NCBI GenBank assembly: GCA_002393945.1
Contig: DGSO01000028.1
Coordinates: 317,825 to 360,397, forward strand
DNA from: Bacteroidales bacterium UBA4360
GTDB lineage: Bacteria > Bacteroidota > Bacteroidia > Bacteroidales > UBA932
Length of the DNA stretch: 42,573 nt
Reading direction: 5' to 3'
The first letter of the stretch is position 1. Each line of letters begins with the position of its first letter. The position numbers were made by a program, and so were the translations under genes. Under the pieces are notes generated by a model, which was not told where the DNA came from, did no database searches, and worked only from the letters and a program-made list of their open reading frames with translations. This document shows positions 39,762-42,573 of the stretch, piece after piece.

Positions 39762-40442
39762 TTACTGAAGATTGCCTTCTTCAGCAGCCTTGATCATGTT
39801 CTCGTTGGCGGTGATGTAGATTTCAACGCGGCGGTTCTGGGCGCGGCCTTCGTCGGTGTTGTTGTCTGCTACAGGGAATTCATAGCCGAGGCCCTCGGAG
39901 ATGATGCGGTCCTTAGCGATGCCCTTGGTTGCGAGATAAGAAGCAACAGCCTTTGCACGCTTTGCAGATACGCTCTTGTTTGCAGCCTCGCTGCCGACGT
40001 TGTCGGTGTGGCCGTAAACGTTGATGTTGGTTTCTTTCATGTCAGCCATGTCCTTTGCGAAGAGGTCGAGCTGAGCCTTAGCTGCGTCTGCGAGGGTGGA
40101 CTTGTTGAAGTCGAAGAGGATACCGCTGTCGAAGGTAACCTTGATGCCGGGGAGGCCGTTGACGTCGGTAACGGTTTCAACCTGGGCGTTCTCGAGCTCT
40201 GCAAGCTGCTTTGCTTTCTTGTCCATCTGGTTTCCGATAACAGCACCGGTGCCGCCACCTACTGCAGTGCCAACTGCTGCGCCGATAGCTGCAGCCTGGC
40301 CATTGCCGCCGATAAGATAACCGATACCTGCACCAAGAGCAGCACCTGCACCTGAGCCGATGAGAGTGCCCTTACCAGTGTTGGAAATACCGCAGCTTAC
40401 CAGGATGGCGCCGCAGAGAAGAATAGATGCAAATTTTTTCAT
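39762..40442 (-). CDS. OmpA family lipoprotein with glycine-zipper segment
   Basis: A 226-aa outer-membrane lipoprotein (signal ends ILVSC, Cys17) that anchors the membrane to peptidoglycan. After the Cys comes a glycine-zipper stretch (GSGAGAALGAGIGYLIG and AIGAAVGTAVGGGTGAVIG, about 26-70), then a C-terminal OmpA domain (about 105-215) with FDFNKSTL and the diaminopimelate-binding GHTDNVGSEAANKSVSAKRA. The open frame reaches 40481 but ATG 40442 is required for the signal. Single-gene unit. Confidence 0.92.
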   Translation of the reverse strand: MKKFASILLCGAILVSCGISNTGKGTLIGSGAGAALGAGIGYLIGGNGQAAAIGAAVGTAVGGGTGAVIGNQMDKKAKQLAELENAQVETVTDVNGLPGIKVTFDSGILFDFNKSTLADAAKAQLDLFAKDMADMKETNINVYGHTDNVGSEAANKSVSAKRAKAVASYLATKGIAKDRIISEGLGYEFPVADNNTDEGRAQNRRVEIYITANENMIKAAEEGNLQ

Positions 40443-40478
40443 GGTACTATAAAATATTAAGTGTAGTCTATATCCATA

Positions 40479-40486
40479 CAAAATTA
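40479..40486 (-). promoter_or_regulatory. -7 element of the OmpA-family gene
   Basis: Minus-strand TAATTTTG matches TAnnTTTG. The start is expected near 40473, giving a leader of about 30 bases. No clear -33 TTTG; a T-rich tract is present instead. Confidence 0.6.
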
Positions 40487-40546
40487 CGATTCTTTTTTGA
40501 AAAAAATCACACCCCGGGCTTGTTTTAATAAATTTTCAAGAAAAAA

Positions 40547-40577
40547 TTTGCACTTTCAAAAAAATGCCGTATCTTTG
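40547..40577 (+). promoter_or_regulatory. Promoter of tRNA-Gly
   Basis: TTTG at 40547-40550 and TATCTTTG at 40570-40577 with a 19-bp spacer. The start is expected near 40583, six bases before the tRNA. Confidence 0.8.
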
Positions 40578-40588
40578 CAATCCCGTTC

Positions 40589-40667
<79 letters not shown>

Positions 40668-40671
<4 letters not shown>

Positions 40672-40700
40672 CAGCAGCCAGAAGGGCTGCTGTTTTGCTT
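40668..40700 (+). terminator. Terminator of tRNA-Gly
   Basis: AAAACAGCAGCC (40668-40679) and GGCTGCTGTTTT (40685-40696) form a perfect 12-bp stem followed by GCTTTT. Confidence 0.85.
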
Positions 40701-40723
40701 TTGTGAAGAGACCGAACGAAGCG

Positions 40724-40813
40724 ACCCCAGTCCCCCGAGGGGACCGCCGCGAAGCGGCGAGGGGGTAACGTGAGTTTCGCGATGGCCGAAGGCCAAGCCC
40801 GCGCCAGCGGGCT
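40724..40813 (+). repeat. 90-nt strongly folded repeat element
   Basis: An outer stem ACCCC/GGGGT (40724-40728, 40762-40766) encloses two hairpins, TCCCC-CGA-GGGGA (40731-40743) and CGCCGC-GAA-GCGGCG (40745-40759), giving a three-way junction. Two more follow: TGGCC-GAA-GGCCA (40783-40795) and AGCCCGC-GCCA-GCGGGCT (40796-40813). The core resembles the minus strand of the element at 22809-22938. Confidence 0.6.
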
Positions 40814-40841
40814 CGAGTCTCGTTTTCCGCTCAAAACAAAA
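40813..40841. repeat. 29-bp direct repeat, copy 2 (partial tRNA-Gly 3' end)
   Basis: Exact copy of 40643-40671, 170 bp downstream, without the rest of a tRNA in front of it. Fits a second attachment-site half or the stub of a lost tandem tRNA-Gly gene. Confidence 0.8.
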
Positions 40842-40871
40842 ACGCCAGCCCTTGTGGTTGGCGTTTTGTTT
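40839..40871. terminator. Bidirectional terminator before histidine kinase 3' end
   Basis: AAAACGCCAGCC (40839-40850) pairs with GGTTGGCGTTTT (40856-40867) with one G-U, with T tracts on both strands. It mainly serves the minus-strand kinase gene that ends at 40871. Confidence 0.82.
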
Positions 40872-42573
40872 TATCTATAATTCGGGTCGTCAAGGGGGAA
40901 GGTCATGATGAAGCGGCAGCCCTTGCGGTAATCCGGGTCCAGTTCGAGGCTTCCGCCGAGCAGGAAGACGTGGCGTTTGGTGAGAGGAAGTCCCACGCCC
41001 AAGCCTTCTGACAGGGAGTTCGGCTTGTAGAAGGGTGTGAAGATGTGCTTCTGATACTCAGGCGATATACCGGATCCGGTATCTTCAAAGATGAAGCGGA
41101 CAGAATGATTGTTTGCACCCACGCTGAGCGAAATGTTTTTGCCGTCTGAGTATTTTGCCGAATTGTACAGAATTTCACGGAGGCTTCGCATGAGGTAAAG
41201 ATGGTCGGTAACCATGGTAAACGAATCATCGAGTTCGGACTCGAACTTTACGGAAACTCCCGGGAAATAACGGTTGACATACCCGATACACTCTCTGGCC
41301 ACTTCGTTGCAGGAAACGTTGTCAAAACTGAGGCTCACCATTTCGTCATGATATCCACGGTCTGAACTGTCATACAGCATCAAGGACATCCTGCAGAGCG
41401 TCATTGTGTTGTAGTCCATCACATGAAGGAGAGACTGCTTTTCTTCTGGCGGAATTGTTTCGCCGCTTTCTCGAAGAAGCTGGGAAAAGCCCATGATGAG
41501 ATTCAGGGGGGTACGTATCTGGTGGGTCATGTTTGAGACGAACTCACTCTGGCGGCGTATGGTGTCTTCAAGGGTGGAATTGGCCGTCAGGAGCTCCTCG
41601 TTGCGCTTTGCCGACACTTCAATTGCCGAATTGAGATCATGTATGTGGCTTCGCAGCGTTTCCTGCATTTGTGCAAAACCGTTCTGCAGGTTGCCCACGA
41701 CGCTGTTTTCGCTGCTGCGGGCTATCACGGTGGAATAGTCGCCATCGGCAATCCGCTGCGTCTGCTCTTCCAGGAGTTTCACCGGAGCGAAAGCCTTGAC
41801 AATGGTTCGTCGGCAAATGAAGAAAATAATGAGAAGGCCGATGAGGATGATTGGCAGAACGCGTGTGTTGAGGCGTCTGAATCCGTACAGGACATCGCGT
41901 TCGGGGCTGATGAGTGCGGCGCTCCAGTTTGTCCCGGGAACGGGCTGATAGCAAATCAGGGAGTGGACGCCGGCAACGTCTGCGTGCATCCTTCCGCTGT
42001 GCCCGGCGGTCATCTCGTACCCCAGCGTGAGCTTATCGGAATAGTATCGACCGTTTGTGAGGTCGAAAATGGTCTTATTGACGATTTTAGAGGTGTCCCT
42101 GTGTACGTAGTACCTGCCGTCTTGTCCCAGGATAACGAGATATGAATTCGGATAAGGCTTTATGGAAGAAAGGGCCTTCGAGAACTCCGGCAGGGGCATG
42201 TCGGCAGAAATTACGCCGATAATCTGGTTCTTCTTGTCATACATGGGGCGGCAGTATGAGACCGTCATCCGTGTGGCCTCATTATCGTCTGCGGAATGAT
42301 CTTTCCATACTGCATGTTCCATGAACATGTCCGGACTAGTCGAAATGGAGCAGTCAGAGACAAAACTGCTCATCCGGACAACTCTTTCGGAATAGGCCTG
42401 CATTGAGTCTGTGCAGAAATTTTCTTCCGCCATCCTCGCAGTTATATTGGTTGCGTTTTCAACGGACCTGATATATCCTTCGGCCCGGGCGACGACGGCA
42501 TTGAGGGCTTCTGAGGCGTTGTCCATGGCTGCGGAGTGGAAATGACTTCTGGACAGCAGGAGGAAAACACCGT
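40871..42573 (-). CDS. Sensor histidine kinase, partial (5' end beyond window)
   Basis: A membrane sensor kinase. An internal ATG at 42526 is not the start: the frame is open to the window edge, and the codons there (GVFLLLSRSHFHSAA) look like the end of a first membrane helix. Then come an extracytoplasmic Cache-like sensor (about 250 aa, with VSYCRPMYDKKNQIIGVISA), a second helix (LPIILIGLLIIFFI), a HAMP domain, HisKA with the phospho-accepting His in MTHQIRTPLN, and HATPase_c boxes N (REILYNSAKYSDG), G1 (EDTGSGI), F (FTPFYK) and G2 (GLGVGLPL). All catalytic boxes are intact. No response regulator is adjacent downstream. The ligand is unknown. Confidence 0.92.
   Translation of the reverse strand, partial: GVFLLLSRSHFHSAAMDNASEALNAVVARAEGYIRSVENATNITARMAEENFCTDSMQAYSERVVRMSSFVSDCSISTSPDMFMEHAVWKDHSADDNEATRMTVSYCRPMYDKKNQIIGVISADMPLPEFSKALSSIKPYPNSYLVILGQDGRYYVHRDTSKIVNKTIFDLTNGRYYSDKLTLGYEMTAGHSGRMHADVAGVHSLICYQPVPGTNWSAALISPERDVLYGFRRLNTRVLPIILIGLLIIFFICRRTIVKAFAPVKLLEEQTQRIADGDYSTVIARSSENSVVGNLQNGFAQMQETLRSHIHDLNSAIEVSAKRNEELLTANSTLEDTIRRQSEFVSNMTHQIRTPLNLIMGFSQLLRESGETIPPEEKQSLLHVMDYNTMTLCRMSLMLYDSSDRGYHDEMVSLSFDNVSCNEVARECIGYVNRYFPGVSVKFESELDDSFTMVTDHLYLMRSLREILYNSAKYSDGKNISLSVGANNHSVRFIFEDTGSGISPEYQKHIFTPFYKPNSLSEGLGVGLPLTKRHVFLLGGSLELDPDYRKGCRFIMTFPLDDPNYR

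Overview
The window is a piece of a Bacteroidota chromosome, most likely an uncultured member of Bacteroidales. The evidence is threefold. Nearly every transcription unit is preceded by the Bacteroidota-type promoter (TAnnTTTG at -7, often TTTG at -33, spacer 19-20 bp). Many families are typical of the phylum: DUF4270 beside a one-domain glycogen-synthase-like protein, FtsX-DUF3098-UppP, DUF4294, FHS sugar permease plus ROK kinase, DUF4369/TlpA-like thioredoxin lipoproteins. The ribosomal proteins also read as Bacteroidales orthologues. Most of the window is moderately GC-rich; one stretch (about 12.1-13.8 kb) is clearly AT-rich.

Layout. (1) 0.15-4.65 kb: a tight plus-strand run of cdaA (c-di-AMP synthase), mutS2, a YraN-family gene and a truncated mannose-1-phosphate guanylyltransferase relative. 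(2) 4.75-6.8 kb: a GH2 glycosidase lipoprotein. (3) 7.1-11.0 kb: first part of the S10 ribosomal protein cluster, rplC-rplD-rplW-rplB-rpsS-rplV-rpsC, closed by a clear terminator; rpsJ is not upstream of rplC. (4) 11.0-23.2 kb: about 12 kb of non-ribosomal genes sitting inside what is normally one continuous cluster: a thioredoxin-like lipoprotein, an AT-rich island with two paralogous lipoproteins plus remnants, uvrC, a PnuC-like transporter gene, acpP, DUF4270 and a glycogen-synthase-like gene on the minus strand, then ftsX-DUF3098-uppP-lpxH and a convergent DUF4294 gene. (5) 23.2-33.7 kb: the cluster resumes from its own promoter: rplP-rpmC-rpsQ-rplN-rplX-rplE-rpsN-rpsH-rplF-rplR-rpsE-rpmD-rplO-secY-map-infA-rpmJ-rpsM-rpsK-rpsD-rpoA-rplQ. 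(6) 33.8-39.7 kb: a GT4 glycosyltransferase, then an FHS permease, ROK kinase, NagZ-like GH3 lipoprotein and serine hydrolase that look like an envelope sugar or peptidoglycan salvage unit. (7) 39.7-42.6 kb: an OmpA-family lipoprotein, tRNA-Gly(GCC) with a duplicated 3' end, and a sensor histidine kinase that runs off the right edge.

No CRISPR array, transposase, integrase or recognisable defence system was found. The least ordinary features are the split ribosomal cluster and the palindromic elements lying at both of its 5' edges, the AT-rich lipoprotein island, the tRNA 3'-end duplication flanking a strongly folded repeat related to one at 22.85 kb, and the decayed or truncated genes at 3.87-4.73 and 13.5-13.9 kb.
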